From Congregibacter variabilis (GTDB taxonomy: Bacteria > Pseudomonadota > Gammaproteobacteria > Pseudomonadales > Halieaceae): DNA of 64,000 nucleotides. The stretch is taken from contig NZ_CP136864.1 of the NCBI RefSeq assembly GCF_045689235.1, positions 1,674,001 to 1,738,000 of the forward strand. Reading direction: 5' to 3'. Shown here piece after piece: positions 18,300 to 27,960 of this stretch; positions within the stretch are counted from its first letter, which is position 1, and each line of letters begins with the position of its first letter. Under the pieces are notes generated by a model. That model was not told the DNA's origin. It did not search any database and saw only the letters and a list, made by a program, of their open reading frames with translations. A program made the translations under genes and the position numbers.

Positions 18300-19772
18300 A
18301 TGCGTCTTGAAATAGACCCTCGTAGTCTTGCGGAGCTCGCCAAGGCCCTCGCCAGCGGGGAAACCAGCAGCTTTGCCCTCACCGAATCGGCGCTTGCGCG
18401 CATCGATGCGCTCGATAGCGAACTGAACAGTTTTATCAGCATAGATCGCGAAGCGGCCCTGCAGGATGCAAAAACCGCTGACGCTCGTATCGCAAGCGGC
18501 GATGCGGGGCCTTTGACGGGCATTCCCATCGCTCATAAAGATATTTTCTGTACCCGGAACCTTCGCACAAGCTGTGGCTCGCGGATGCTGGATGACTTTA
18601 TACCGCCCTACGATGCCACGGTGGTTGAGCGCTTGCGCAGCGCGGGCGCGGTCCTCATCGGCAAGACCAATATGGACGAGTTCGCCATGGGCTCCTCCAA
18701 TGAAAACAGCTTCTATGGGCCCTGCAAGAACCCCTGGGACCGCAAGCGGGTGCCCGGCGGCTCTTCGGGCGGCTCTGCCGCTGCGGTTGCAGCAGGGCTG
18801 GTGGCCGCTGCCACAGGCACAGACACCGGTGGATCCATCCGCCAGCCAGCCGCTTTTTGCGGCATTACCGGCCTTAAACCCACCTACGGACTGGTCTCGC
18901 GGCTGGGCATGATTGCCTACGCGTCAAGCCTCGATCAGGGTGGCCCCATGGCACGCAGCGCCGAAGACTGCGCGCTTTTGCTGGAAGCCATGGCAGGGCA
19001 TGACGTGAGGGATTCAACATCCATCAACCGCCCTCCAGAGAACTATCGCGCTCAGCTGCAGCAATCACTGGAAGGACTGCGCATTGGCATCCCCAAAGAA
19101 TACTTTGGTGAGGGATTAGACAGCAGCGTTGCCAGGATCATTGAGGACGCATTAACAGAATACGAGGCTATGGGTGCGACACTGCAGGAGATATCCCTGC
19201 CGCGCACTGCGCTATCTATACCTGCGTACTACGTCATTGCGCCGGCGGAGGCCTCCACCAATCTTTCGCGTTATGACGGCGTGCGCTATGGCCACCGCTG
19301 TAACAGCCCCAAGGATCTCGAAGACCTCTACACCAGAAGTCGCGAAGAGGGTTTTGGCGGCGAGGTACAGCGGCGAATCCTCGTGGGCACCTACGCGCTC
19401 TCCTCCGGCTATTACGATGCCTATTACAAAAAAGCTCAGCAGGTGCGGCGACTGATCGCGGGCGATTTTGCCTCGGCCTTTGAGTCTGTGGATGTGATTG
19501 CCGGCCCCACGACTCCCGGCGTTGCCTTTGAGCTGGGCTCAAAGACCAGCGATCCCACAGCCATGTACCTCGAGGATATTTACACCTTATCCGTGAACCT
19601 TGCGGGACTCCCCGCCATGAGCCTGCCCGCAGGCTTCAGCGATGGCTTACCCGTGGGACTGCAACTCATAGGACAGCATTTTGACGAGGCGCGACTCCTC
19701 GCCGCGGCGCACCAGTTTCAACAGCGCAGCGACTGGCATCGTCAGACGCCCGAGTTGGAGCTACCCGCATGA
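18300..19772 (+). CDS. gatA: Aspartyl/glutamyl-tRNA amidotransferase subunit A
   Basis: GatA is the glutaminase subunit of GatCAB and belongs to the amidase-signature family. The 490-residue protein shows the catalytic triad: Lys80 in IAHKD, Ser155 in VPGGSSGGSAAAVAAG and Ser179 in DTGGSIRQPA. It overlaps gatB by 4 bases (ATGA). No glnS or asnS is visible in the window, so whether the complex serves Gln, Asn or both cannot be judged here. Confidence 0.98.
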   Translation: MRLEIDPRSLAELAKALASGETSSFALTESALARIDALDSELNSFISIDREAALQDAKTADARIASGDAGPLTGIPIAHKDIFCTRNLRTSCGSRMLDDFIPPYDATVVERLRSAGAVLIGKTNMDEFAMGSSNENSFYGPCKNPWDRKRVPGGSSGGSAAAVAAGLVAAATGTDTGGSIRQPAAFCGITGLKPTYGLVSRLGMIAYASSLDQGGPMARSAEDCALLLEAMAGHDVRDSTSINRPPENYRAQLQQSLEGLRIGIPKEYFGEGLDSSVARIIEDALTEYEAMGATLQEISLPRTALSIPAYYVIAPAEASTNLSRYDGVRYGHRCNSPKDLEDLYTRSREEGFGGEVQRRILVGTYALSSGYYDAYYKKAQQVRRLIAGDFASAFESVDVIAGPTTPGVAFELGSKTSDPTAMYLEDIYTLSVNLAGLPAMSLPAGFSDGLPVGLQLIGQHFDEARLLAAAHQFQQRSDWHRQTPELELPA

Positions 19773-21223
19773 GCCGCGAAATGGTCATCGGCCTGGAGGT
19801 GCATCTGCAGCTTGCGACGCGCTCCAAGATATTTTCGGGCAGCGCTACCACCTTTGGTGCAGAACCCAACACCCAGGCCAATGCGGTAGATCTGGCGATG
19901 CCCGGCATGCTTCCGGTACTCAACGTGCAGGCGGTTCGCTACGCGGTGATGTTTGGTCTGGCAATCGATGCACAGATTGGCAAACGCTCGGTCTTCGATC
20001 GCAAGAACTATTTCTACCCGGACCTGCCAAAGGGTTACCAGATCAGCCAGTTTGCCGAGCCTATCGTCGGTGTGGGCCGTTTTGCTTTTAATCTGGCCGA
20101 TGGCACCCACAGTGAAGTGGGTATTACCCGCGCGCACCTTGAGGAAGATGCAGGAAAGTCCCTGCACGAAGACTTCCATGGCATGACCGGCATCGATTTG
20201 AATCGAGCGGGCACGCCTTTATTAGAAATCGTCACGGAGCCGGATTTTCGCAGTGCACAGCAGGCCGTTGCCTTTCTCAAGGCACTGCACAGTCTGGTGA
20301 CCTACCTGGGAATCTCCGACGGCAACATGGCCGAGGGCTCCATGCGCTGTGATGTGAATCTGTCACTGCGCCCCCAAGGCAGCGACACCCTTGGTACGCG
20401 CACCGAAATTAAAAACGTCAATTCCTTCCGATTTGTGGAAAAAGCCATCCACTGCGAACGCGTTCGTCAGGAAGACATTTTGGATGACGGCGGCAGCATC
20501 GTGCAGGAAACCCGTCTTTATGATGCTGACCGCGATGAGACCCGCTCCATGCGCAGCAAAGAAGTCGCCAACGACTATCGCTACTTTCCCGAGCCAGACC
20601 TCCTACCGGTGATCCTGAGCGATGCCGATATCGCCGACATAGCAAGCACATTGCCGGAGCTCCCCCGGGCGCGACGGGCGCGCTTCGAAGAAGCTTATGG
20701 CCTTTCTGAGTACGATGCCGGAGTTCTTACCGACGAACGTGCGGTAGCGGATTACTTTGAGGCCACAGCAAACGCGAGCGGCGACGCAAAGCTTGCGGCG
20801 AACTGGATTCAGGGCGAGCTGTTAGCGGCACTGAACGCAGAAGACATGGATATCAAGGACTGCCCCGTGCAAGCCGAGCAACTCGCAGGACTGATTGCAC
20901 GCGTCAAAGATCAAACCATCTCTGGGAAGATTGCCAAACAGGTGTTCGAAGCCATGTGGCAAGGAGAAGGCGACGCAGATGCCATCATCGAGGCCCGGGG
21001 CTTCAAACAGGTCTCTGACAGTGGCGCCCTGGAGGGCATGGTCGATCAGGTCGTGGCCGACAACCCCGACCAGGTGGCACAGTATCGCGCCGCCGATCCT
21101 GCCAAACGCAAAAAGCTCAGTGGCTTCTTTGTGGGACAGATCATGAAGGCTTCCAAAGGACAGGCTAACCCAAAGATGGTCAACGACTTACTCGTCGCGC
21201 GCCTGGACGCCGACGACAACTAG
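19769..21223 (+). CDS. gatB: Aspartyl/glutamyl-tRNA amidotransferase subunit B
   Basis: GatB activates the carboxyl group on the misacylated tRNA by ATP and binds tRNA through its C-terminal YqeY-like tail. The 484-residue protein has the family openings GLEVHLQLAT, RKNYFYPDLPKGYQISQ and the cradle motifs GSMRCDVNLS and NDYRYFPEPDL. The C-terminal GatB/YqeY domain includes GFFVGQIMKASKGQANP. It is the last gene of gatCAB. Confidence 0.98.
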   Translation: MSREMVIGLEVHLQLATRSKIFSGSATTFGAEPNTQANAVDLAMPGMLPVLNVQAVRYAVMFGLAIDAQIGKRSVFDRKNYFYPDLPKGYQISQFAEPIVGVGRFAFNLADGTHSEVGITRAHLEEDAGKSLHEDFHGMTGIDLNRAGTPLLEIVTEPDFRSAQQAVAFLKALHSLVTYLGISDGNMAEGSMRCDVNLSLRPQGSDTLGTRTEIKNVNSFRFVEKAIHCERVRQEDILDDGGSIVQETRLYDADRDETRSMRSKEVANDYRYFPEPDLLPVILSDADIADIASTLPELPRARRARFEEAYGLSEYDAGVLTDERAVADYFEATANASGDAKLAANWIQGELLAALNAEDMDIKDCPVQAEQLAGLIARVKDQTISGKIAKQVFEAMWQGEGDADAIIEARGFKQVSDSGALEGMVDQVVADNPDQVAQYRAADPAKRKKLSGFFVGQIMKASKGQANPKMVNDLLVARLDADDN

Positions 21224-21235
21224 CGGATATCAGGC

Positions 21236-21526
21236 ATGCGCAAAGACAAAGCCAAAGTACTTGATGAGCAGTGGGACGATGAGCGTGTCGCGAGCTTTTT
21301 AGAGCCGCGCCCCGGTGACGGGGAGAACGCCGACCACCAGCTGCTGCTTCGCGCTTATCAGAGTATGCGAGACAGCGACTTCGCGCGCTTTATCCCTCTA
21401 TTTTGCGCGGCTGGACGAGACATCAACGCCACTGGACGCGAGGGTAGAACCTTGCTCGAGGAACTGAGCGAACATCGCTATGGCACATCCTACGCCGAAA
21501 CGCTCAAGGCCCACGGCGCTAGCTAG
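21236..21526 (+). CDS. PA4642 family small protein
   Basis: The 96-residue protein resembles Pseudomonas PA4642-type proteins of unknown function, with the shared opening MRKDK and the pattern FCAAGRDINATGREGRTLLE. The second half reads like a single ankyrin-type repeat. There is no signal peptide or membrane segment, so it should be cytoplasmic. It begins 13 bases after gatB and may be cotranscribed with it. Its function is not known, and the family name is from memory of the sequence pattern. Confidence 0.75.
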   Translation: MRKDKAKVLDEQWDDERVASFLEPRPGDGENADHQLLLRAYQSMRDSDFARFIPLFCAAGRDINATGREGRTLLEELSEHRYGTSYAETLKAHGAS

Positions 21527-21535
21527 TATCGCCTC

Positions 21536-22144
21536 TTAGGAAGAACCTTGCTCGTAGGGCACACGACCGCGCATAAAGCGCTCCCGGTTCTCGCGTTTCT
21601 TCTCTTCACTCTTGGCGAGTAACACCAAAACGGCTCCGGTGCCGCCAAGATTGGGCGGCGCACTGTGGAATGCCTGCACCGGCGGCAGCTCTCTCAGCCA
21701 GTGATCGACGTAGCCTTTGAGTATTCCCACCGCCTCGCTATTAGGGCTTCGCTCGCCCTTGCCATGCACGATGAGTACGCTGCGCAAACCCAGCGCATGG
21801 CACTCGTTAATAAAACCGTAGATTTCCTGGCGCCCCCGCTGCACGTTCATGCGGTGCATATCCAGCCTTGCCTCGGCTGCATAACTTCCCTTTTTAAGCT
21901 TGCGGTACACACCGTTTTGAATCCCCGGACGCTTGAACTCCAGCACAAACCACGGATCCAGCGGTGTTACCCCTTCGTCTGCTAGCGGATTACTGTCGCG
22001 GCCGCGCTCGGTGACTGCCGCCTCCCGACGAATCTGAGCTGCGGTTTTATCCGCAAGCTCTCGCTTTAAGCGAACCCGCGCCTCGGTTTTGATAGGCGTC
22101 ACGTCACCCATCTGGCTCTGGAAGTCGTCATCACTGTTGATCAT
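21536..22144 (-). CDS. Smr domain protein
   Basis: This is a stand-alone Smr (small MutS-related) protein of 202 residues. The Smr domain covers about residues 90-190, with LDMHRM at 94-99 (the usual form is LDLHGM) and the nuclease-associated loop HGKG at 127-130. The GGTGAVLVLL block lies near the end. Smr domains nick DNA or cut RNA; E. coli SmrB acts on collided ribosomes. The replacement of Gly by Arg in LDxHxM is noted. It converges with the PA4642-family gene, 9 bases apart. Confidence 0.88.
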   Translation of the reverse strand: MINSDDDFQSQMGDVTPIKTEARVRLKRELADKTAAQIRREAAVTERGRDSNPLADEGVTPLDPWFVLEFKRPGIQNGVYRKLKKGSYAAEARLDMHRMNVQRGRQEIYGFINECHALGLRSVLIVHGKGERSPNSEAVGILKGYVDHWLRELPPVQAFHSAPPNLGGTGAVLVLLAKSEEKKRENRERFMRGRVPYEQGSS

Positions 22145-22304
22145 GGGCGCCTCCTAGTCGTCGCGCGCACTGTTTGTCAGCGCAAAAGCTTGATCTCGTC
22201 GCATCGCTGGCTCGGTCTAACGCGATAATCTTCGTCAGCTCGGCATTGCCATTGTGCTCGCGGTAAACTACGCAAGTTACCACCCTCACAGATCAGGAAG
22301 AAAA

Positions 22305-23033
22305 TTGGAAGGCGATCCTTTATACGGTGCGGGCTGCCTCATTCGGGGCGGCAAAATGCTCAGTCACCCTCGGCTGCGACCCTTCGTGATCGTGCCTTTG
22401 ATCATCAATGTGTTGATTTTTAGCTCCCTGATCAGCTGGGGACTCAGTAATTTTATACCCTGGGTAGACAGCTGGCTTGCCTGGCTCCCCGAGTGGCTGT
22501 CTTTCTTAGAATGGATTCTCTGGCCCATCATAGGTCTTACCGTGGCTCTGGTGACGGGTTATCTTTTTACGGCCGTTGCTCTGCTGATCGCATCGCCATT
22601 CAATGCTCTATTGGCGGAGAAAGCCGAAGAACTCATCACCGGTCAGCCGGTTCAGGGCCTCGAGGGCCTGGGCGCCGCATTGCTGAGCGTACCGAGGGGT
22701 ATCTTTCGAGAGATCGCCAAGTTGGTGTACTACATCCCCATGGCACTCATGGTGCTAATCATCAGTTTTATTCCGGCGATAAATGCCGTCGCCCCGCTGC
22801 TGTGGCTACTGCTGGGCGCCTGGATGATGAGCCTGCAGTTTGTGGATTATCCCATGGACAATCATCAGGCGAGCTTCAAGGACGTGCGCATTGCCGTAGC
22901 AGACAGGCGCCTGTCCAGCCTTGGCTTCGGCGGCATGGTGGCAGCATTGGCTAGCGTACCGTTCGTGAACTTCTTTGTGGTTCCCGCTGCCGTGGTAGGT
23001 GCGACGATCTTGTATGTTGAGGAACTTCGTTAG
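22305..23033 (+). CDS. cysZ: CysZ/EI24 family sulfate transporter
   Basis: CysZ is an inner-membrane protein that takes up sulfate for cysteine synthesis. The protein has paired hydrophobic helices in the family layout (LRPFVIVPLIINVLIF, then YLFTAVALLIASPFNALLAEK) and the conserved YYIPMALMVLIISFIPAINA region. The TTG at 22305 is favoured: AGGAAG stands just before it and the product then begins EGDPLYGAG, as in relatives. An in-frame ATG at 22254 would add 17 residues without a ribosome-binding site. Confidence 0.88.
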   Translation: MEGDPLYGAGCLIRGGKMLSHPRLRPFVIVPLIINVLIFSSLISWGLSNFIPWVDSWLAWLPEWLSFLEWILWPIIGLTVALVTGYLFTAVALLIASPFNALLAEKAEELITGQPVQGLEGLGAALLSVPRGIFREIAKLVYYIPMALMVLIISFIPAINAVAPLLWLLLGAWMMSLQFVDYPMDNHQASFKDVRIAVADRRLSSLGFGGMVAALASVPFVNFFVVPAAVVGATILYVEELR

Positions 23034-23189
23034 GCGTGTTGCCCAGTGCTAGTCATCGCTTCCTGTCGCGGCGGACCGATAAGGCTTGCGCGGATCGCCA
23101 AAAAGCGTCCTCCATGACAGGCCCAGCGAATCCCAATAACTTTCAGCTTAGGCCGATCGACAAAGCCACCCACTCCACAATACGAAGAC

Positions 23190-24476
23190 TCAACGAGACA
23201 GCAGTTCCTCAGGCGGATGCTCACAGCGAACAGGAGTTCCCAGCAGAGCCTCCAGATCCGGCAGCAAGAAGGCATCGTCCTCACTGGCAAAGCTGATAGA
23301 CGTGCCACTGGCCCCGGCACGCCCAGTACGGCCGATACGGTGTACATAGTCCTCGGGATCTTCGGGAAGGTTGTAGTTCACCACGTGACTCACCCCATCA
23401 ACGTGGATGCCACGGCCCGCCACATCGGTGGCTACCAGCACTGAAATCTCGCCCTTCTTGAACTGATCGAGAGTCTTGGTGCGCTTGGCCTGAGCAATCT
23501 CGCCACTCAACATACCGCAGGTGATGCTGGCTTTGCGCAGCCGCTCATACAAACGGCGAACCTGATCCCGTCGGTTAGCAAAGACAATCACGGACGTGGC
23601 ATCATCACTGCGCAACAGGTTCACCAGAATACGGAAGCGCTCTTCACTACTGGCAAGATAAATGCGCTGATCTACCGAGTCTGTGGCCACATGGTCTGGC
23701 TCAATTTCAACGGTGACGGCATCAGTAGTCCACTGCTGAGACAGGTTGATAATGTCCTGGGTAAAGGTCGCCGAGAACAGCAGCGTCTGGCGGTAATCTT
23801 TGTGTGGAGTCTGGCGCACGATGCGCTTCACCTGAGGAATAAAGCCCATATCGAGCATACGATCTGCTTCATCCAATACCAGCACTTCAACCTGGTCGAG
23901 CACCAAATCGCGACGCCCGGTAAAGTCGATGAGCCTGCCCGGGGTCGCAACGACCAGATCCACTACTTCGCGGCCCAGTTGATTCAACTGCTTCTGATAA
24001 TCCATACCACCGATGAGAGTGCAGGTATTTAGACCCGTGTGTTTACCCAAATCTGCCGCGTCTGCCGCGATCTGCATAACCAACTCCCGGGTGGGCGCGA
24101 TGACCAGCGCCCGGGGCTCACCTAAAAAGCGCTCGCCCTCGTGAGGGTTTTTGAGTAGGTCATCAAAAATGGTGATCAAAAACGCGGCCGTCTTGCCGGT
24201 ACCCGTCTGCGCCTTACCGATGGCGTCATGGCCTTGCAGCGTATGCGGTAACACCTGCGCCTGGATTGGCGAGCAGTACTCAAAGCCGATCTCTGCAATA
24301 CCGTGCATCAGGGTCGGGTGCAAATCCAGATCATGGAATCGGGTTTTGCCTTCTTCGGGCGCTACGTCGAACTCGTCGACGGTCCAGGCGGAACCAGCGA
24401 TATCGGATTTTGCTCGACCGTTTTTGGGCGAGCGGGCCTTTTTCGAGCTAGTCGAAGGAGAGTTAGGAGTGGTCAA
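23190..24476 (-). CDS. rhlB: DEAD-box ATP-dependent RNA helicase, RhlB-like
   Basis: This RNA helicase unwinds short duplexes; RhlB homologues work with the RNA degradosome. The 428-residue protein contains the Q motif (FEYCSPIQAQ), motif I AQTGTGKT (89-96), DEAD (202-205), SAT (235-237) and HRIGRTGR. The N-terminal 45 residues are a basic, Ser/Lys-rich extension. The only plausible start is TTG at 24476, since the frame upstream has no ATG or GTG before a stop. A perfect 16-base palindrome precedes it. The RhlB assignment over RhlE or SrmB is by overall likeness. Confidence 0.88.
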   Translation of the reverse strand: MTTPNSPSTSSKKARSPKNGRAKSDIAGSAWTVDEFDVAPEEGKTRFHDLDLHPTLMHGIAEIGFEYCSPIQAQVLPHTLQGHDAIGKAQTGTGKTAAFLITIFDDLLKNPHEGERFLGEPRALVIAPTRELVMQIAADAADLGKHTGLNTCTLIGGMDYQKQLNQLGREVVDLVVATPGRLIDFTGRRDLVLDQVEVLVLDEADRMLDMGFIPQVKRIVRQTPHKDYRQTLLFSATFTQDIINLSQQWTTDAVTVEIEPDHVATDSVDQRIYLASSEERFRILVNLLRSDDATSVIVFANRRDQVRRLYERLRKASITCGMLSGEIAQAKRTKTLDQFKKGEISVLVATDVAGRGIHVDGVSHVVNYNLPEDPEDYVHRIGRTGRAGASGTSISFASEDDAFLLPDLEALLGTPVRCEHPPEELLSR

Positions 24477-24486
24477 AGGGACATCT

Positions 24487-24502
24487 GCCTTAAATTTAAG
24501 GC
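24487..24502. promoter_or_regulatory. Perfect 16-base palindrome upstream of the helicase gene
   Basis: GCCTTAAATTTAAGGC is fully self-complementary and ends 10 bases before the TTG start of the helicase. It could be an operator or an mRNA hairpin that occludes the ribosome-binding site. No known regulator was matched. Confidence 0.4.
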
Positions 24503-24533
24503 GCGAAGTCTAGCATTTTTGACGAAAAAGTGA

Positions 24534-25127
24534 TCAGCGATTAATCAAACGTCCAAGGTAGTAGTCGACGCTGACATACCGGCCGCCCCCGGTGAATAGC
24601 AATGACAGGAGCATAATCATATAGGTCACGGCAAACTCAATGCCGTTATTGAGAATCACAAAGCTACCCTTCTCTGTCAGCCAGCTATAGTTTCCGTGCT
24701 CTCGCAGCAAATCCCGGGCGGCACCCAAGCGCTGGGCAACCTCCGGCGCGCTGGAATCGGCGATAGCCGCCCAGCCACTGTCCCAATGCACGGCAAAGAT
24801 CGCAACGAGCATGGTTATGATTAAGGGAATGGAAATCCACCGAGTAGCCAGACCCAGTAGCAGCAACAATGCGCCGATCGCCTCTGTATACGCTGCCAGG
24901 TAAGCCAGCAGCGCTGGAAACGGCAAGCCAAGTCCGTACTCGGCATTCCCAAACCATTCGATGGTGTTTTCTATGCCCGCAATCTTTTGTGTGCCGGCCA
25001 TCCAGAACACGGGAACCAGATACAAACGCAGAGCGAGCGGCGCAAGTCCGTCCAGATAGGCCAAGCGCCCAAACAGCGCTTCCTGAAATCGGCTAAAGCC
25101 CTGAACCAATGAATTCACTGCACCCAC
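24534..25127 (-). CDS. DoxX family membrane protein
   Basis: DoxX-type proteins are small four-helix membrane proteins, some associated with quinol oxidases and others with redox stress, mostly of unknown function. The 197-residue protein has the family pattern LYLVPVFWMAGTQKI with four hydrophobic helices, and YTEAIGALLLLLGLATRW between the second and third. A hydrophilic insertion of about 40 residues precedes the last helix. The start is GTG at 25127, with another in-frame GTG three codons on. It lies 57 bases from the helicase and may be cotranscribed with it. Confidence 0.88.
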   Translation of the reverse strand: MGAVNSLVQGFSRFQEALFGRLAYLDGLAPLALRLYLVPVFWMAGTQKIAGIENTIEWFGNAEYGLGLPFPALLAYLAAYTEAIGALLLLLGLATRWISIPLIITMLVAIFAVHWDSGWAAIADSSAPEVAQRLGAARDLLREHGNYSWLTEKGSFVILNNGIEFAVTYMIMLLSLLFTGGGRYVSVDYYLGRLINR

Positions 25128-25245
25128 TTCTTCACCCTCTTTCGCTTTCTTTAAGGTCGGCTAATCTCGTGTCTCAAAGTTCTGACCGCGGGTATTGGAT
25201 CGCGTTCCCGTAAATATTACCGGTCGCGCAAGTGCGAGAACGTTC

Positions 25246-25998
25246 TTAGACGCTTTCTTTGCAGTCGGGGCAATCGGGGCGCCGGGCGATACTCACAATA
25301 CTTTGCTCGTAGCTGCGCAGATCCATCATCAACATCCGTGACCGCAGGGAATCGCCCCAACCGGTCAGCATTTTAATAACCTCCAGCGCCTGTAGCGTAC
25401 CGAGCACGCCCACCACGGGGCCAAGCACTCCGTTATCGCGGCAGGACAAAGCAGTGTTCGCGCCCTCCTGTGGATACAGGCAGCGATAGCAGGCGCCGCC
25501 GCTGGCGACATCAAAAGTCGCAAGCTGCCCCTCAGAGCGAGCGGCGGCTGCAGAGACCAAGGGCTTGCGGGCCCGAATGCAGGCCCGGCTCAAAGCAAAC
25601 CGTGTGGGATAGTTATCTGTGCCATCGGCGACCAGATTTACGCTGGACACGGCCTGATTCAAAGCCTCGCCCTGCAGTTTTTCTGTAAATTGAGACACTC
25701 GGCAATCGGGATAGTGGGCACCGATGAGAGCCGCTGCCGAGGCTGCCTTGGAACGGCCTATGTCGGCTTCGCCATGCAATATCTGTCGATGCAAGTTGGT
25801 ACGCTCGACGGTATCACCATCGGCCAGAATCAGACGACCCACACCCGCCGCCGCAAGATAAATCGCCAAAGGACTCCCGAGCCCACCACAGCCCACTACC
25901 AGCACCCAGGAGGCTCGGAGGCGCTCCTGATATTCCAGCGTAAAGTCCGGCAACATCAATTGCCGGCTGTACTGTTCTAGCTCGCGATCGCTTAGCAT
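25246..25998 (-). CDS. moeB: Molybdopterin-synthase adenylyltransferase MoeB (HesA/MoeB/ThiF family)
   Basis: This E1-like enzyme adenylates the C-terminus of a ubiquitin-like sulfur carrier such as MoaD. The 250-residue protein has the opening ELEQYSRQLMLP, the nucleotide loop GCGGLGSPLA (37-46), the catalytic region DGTDNYPTRF and two CxxC pairs (CYRC and CPDC) that bind zinc. No rhodanese domain is attached. The hemA-prfA-prmC-moeB order is that of Pseudomonas. ThiF-type activity cannot be excluded from sequence alone. Confidence 0.92.
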   Translation of the reverse strand: MLSDRELEQYSRQLMLPDFTLEYQERLRASWVLVVGCGGLGSPLAIYLAAAGVGRLILADGDTVERTNLHRQILHGEADIGRSKAASAAALIGAHYPDCRVSQFTEKLQGEALNQAVSSVNLVADGTDNYPTRFALSRACIRARKPLVSAAAARSEGQLATFDVASGGACYRCLYPQEGANTALSCRDNGVLGPVVGVLGTLQALEVIKMLTGWGDSLRSRMLMMDLRSYEQSIVSIARRPDCPDCKESV

Positions 25999-26035
25999 GC
26001 TACTCCGTGGTTCTATCTGGGCATGGTTGCCGTTT

Positions 26036-26875
26036 TTATCTCGCCATCCCCGACCATAAACCGCCCGTTACCCGCTCATGCCCCGCAAGATCCTTGTAGC
26101 TTGCCACATTTGAAAAGCCGATAGCAGTCATTAGCGCCCGTACGGCACCACTTTGCTCAAAGCCATGCTCCAGTAACAAATATCCCGGTGCCTCCAAATG
26201 CTCCGGAGACTGCGCAATGATGCTTCGGATGTCATCCAGACCATCGCTACCTGAGACCAGCGCCGAGCGTGGCTCAAAACGCAGATCACCCGTATCAAGA
26301 TGGACATCCTGCTCTGCGATATAAGGCGGATTACTGACAATGAGCTCAAAGCGACGTCCAGCGAGATCCGAAAACCAATCACTCAAGCGCCACTCTACTC
26401 GCTCCAATCCCAGCTGCCTGGCGTTGGCGACTGCAACTTCCAAGGCCTTTTCGCTTCGCTCGACGCCCAGCATGCACCAGCGCGGTCGTTCCATGGCCAG
26501 CGCCAGGGTAATGGCACCGGAACCGGCGCCCAAATCAAGAACGGTCGCGGTATCAGATAACGGTAGAGCCAGAGCCTGCTCAACCAACAACTCGGTGTCG
26601 CACCGGGGAATCAGCGTCGCTTCATTAACTTGCAAAGAGAAGGACCAAAAGTCCCGGGTACCGAGTAAATAGGCAATGGGGACCCCCTTCGAGCGCTGAA
26701 GTAACCAATGGCGATAACGCTGGGCAAGGGACCCGGCGACTTCAGCTTCGGGCCAGGCCATAAGATAACTGCGGGGTTTATCCAGAGCAGCGCAAAGTAA
26801 TACTTCGGCTTCTCGTCGCGCCTCATCCCCTGCCAGCATAGATCCTTCGGCAAGCAAGTCTCGGACGCTGCTCAT
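26036..26875 (-). CDS. prmC: Release factor N5-glutamine methyltransferase PrmC
   Basis: PrmC methylates the Gln of the GGQ motif in RF1 and RF2, which speeds peptide release. The 279-residue protein has the helical N-terminal domain, the SAM-binding loop DLGAGSG (114-120) and the catalytic NPPY motif (182-185). It starts at an ATG that overlaps the prfA stop by one base (TAATG), so enzyme and substrate are cotranslated from one message. Confidence 0.96.
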   Translation of the reverse strand: MSSVRDLLAEGSMLAGDEARREAEVLLCAALDKPRSYLMAWPEAEVAGSLAQRYRHWLLQRSKGVPIAYLLGTRDFWSFSLQVNEATLIPRCDTELLVEQALALPLSDTATVLDLGAGSGAITLALAMERPRWCMLGVERSEKALEVAVANARQLGLERVEWRLSDWFSDLAGRRFELIVSNPPYIAEQDVHLDTGDLRFEPRSALVSGSDGLDDIRSIIAQSPEHLEAPGYLLLEHGFEQSGAVRALMTAIGFSNVASYKDLAGHERVTGGLWSGMAR

Positions 26876-27960
26876 TACTGTCCGGACATTGCCGCCAGTT
26901 GATCGGCCTGATGCTCCTGACGAAGCGGCCCGACAATGGGGACCATATCACCGGCCATCACTTCGTCGAGTTTATAAAGGGTTAGGTTGATTCGATGATC
27001 AGTGACCCGACCCTGGGGGAAATTGTAAGTGCGGATACGATCCGATCGATCTCCGGTGCCCACCAGGTTACGCCGCTGCTCGGCCTGCTCGCTGGCCTGC
27101 GCCGCTTCGGCACTGTTATTGAGTTTGGCCTGCAGCAAAGACATCGCCCGGGCGCGGTTCTTGTGCTGCGAGCGCTCATCCTGACACTCCACCACAATGC
27201 CCGTGGGCAAATGAGTCAAACGCACCGCCGAATCAGTCTTGTTGACGTGCTGACCGCCGGCGCCCGACGCGCGATAGGTGTCCACGCGCAAATCACCTTT
27301 ATTGATCTCGATAGCTTCGAGTTCTTCAGGCTCCGCAAGAATCGCCACGGTGCAGGCTGAAGTATGGATACGCCCCTGCGACTCCGTCTCGGGCACACGC
27401 TGAACGCGGTGCGCGCCTGACTCGAATTTTAGATACGAGTAGACGTCTTTGCCCTCGATGCGGCTGATCACTTCTTTATAGCCGCCATGCTCACCGGGGC
27501 GCTCAGATAGAATCTCAATACGCCAGCCTTGCCGTTCGGCAAAGCGGCTGTACATCCGCTGCAAGTCCCCCGAGAAAATCGCCGCCTCATCACCGCCGGT
27601 ACCCGCGCGAATCTCCAGGAACACGTTATGACTGTCGCGGGGATCCCGGGGCAATAAAAGTACCTGAAGCTCTGCTTCCAAAGCCTCTCGTCGAGCCTCG
27701 CTCTCGCTAATCTCAGCTTTGGCCATCTCGCGCATGTCCGCGTCATCATCAGACAGCATTGACTCTGCGGCTTCGATATCGCCCAACAACTCACGATATT
27801 CGCCAAAACACTTAACGACGGTTTCGAGTTCAGAGTACTCCCGGGAAAGGCTGCGAAACTGGTCCTGATCGGAGATCACGCCAGGGTCGCCCAGCAGTGC
27901 AGAAACCTCTTCGTGACGCTCAGACAGCGTCTCTAACTTGTGCAGCAGGGAGGGCTTCAC
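26875..27960 (-). CDS. prfA: Peptide chain release factor 1
   Basis: RF1 reads UAA and UAG stop codons and triggers hydrolysis of peptidyl-tRNA. The 361-residue protein has the GGQ motif at 235-237 (GAGGQHVN) and a PxT-type recognition tripeptide, Pro190-Glu-Thr192, where E. coli has PAT. The GTG start overlaps the hemA stop by 4 bases (GTGA). Confidence 0.97.
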   Translation of the reverse strand: MKPSLLHKLETLSERHEEVSALLGDPGVISDQDQFRSLSREYSELETVVKCFGEYRELLGDIEAAESMLSDDDADMREMAKAEISESEARREALEAELQVLLLPRDPRDSHNVFLEIRAGTGGDEAAIFSGDLQRMYSRFAERQGWRIEILSERPGEHGGYKEVISRIEGKDVYSYLKFESGAHRVQRVPETESQGRIHTSACTVAILAEPEELEAIEINKGDLRVDTYRASGAGGQHVNKTDSAVRLTHLPTGIVVECQDERSQHKNRARAMSLLQAKLNNSAEAAQASEQAEQRRNLVGTGDRSDRIRTYNFPQGRVTDHRINLTLYKLDEVMAGDMVPIVGPLRQEHQADQLAAMSGQ

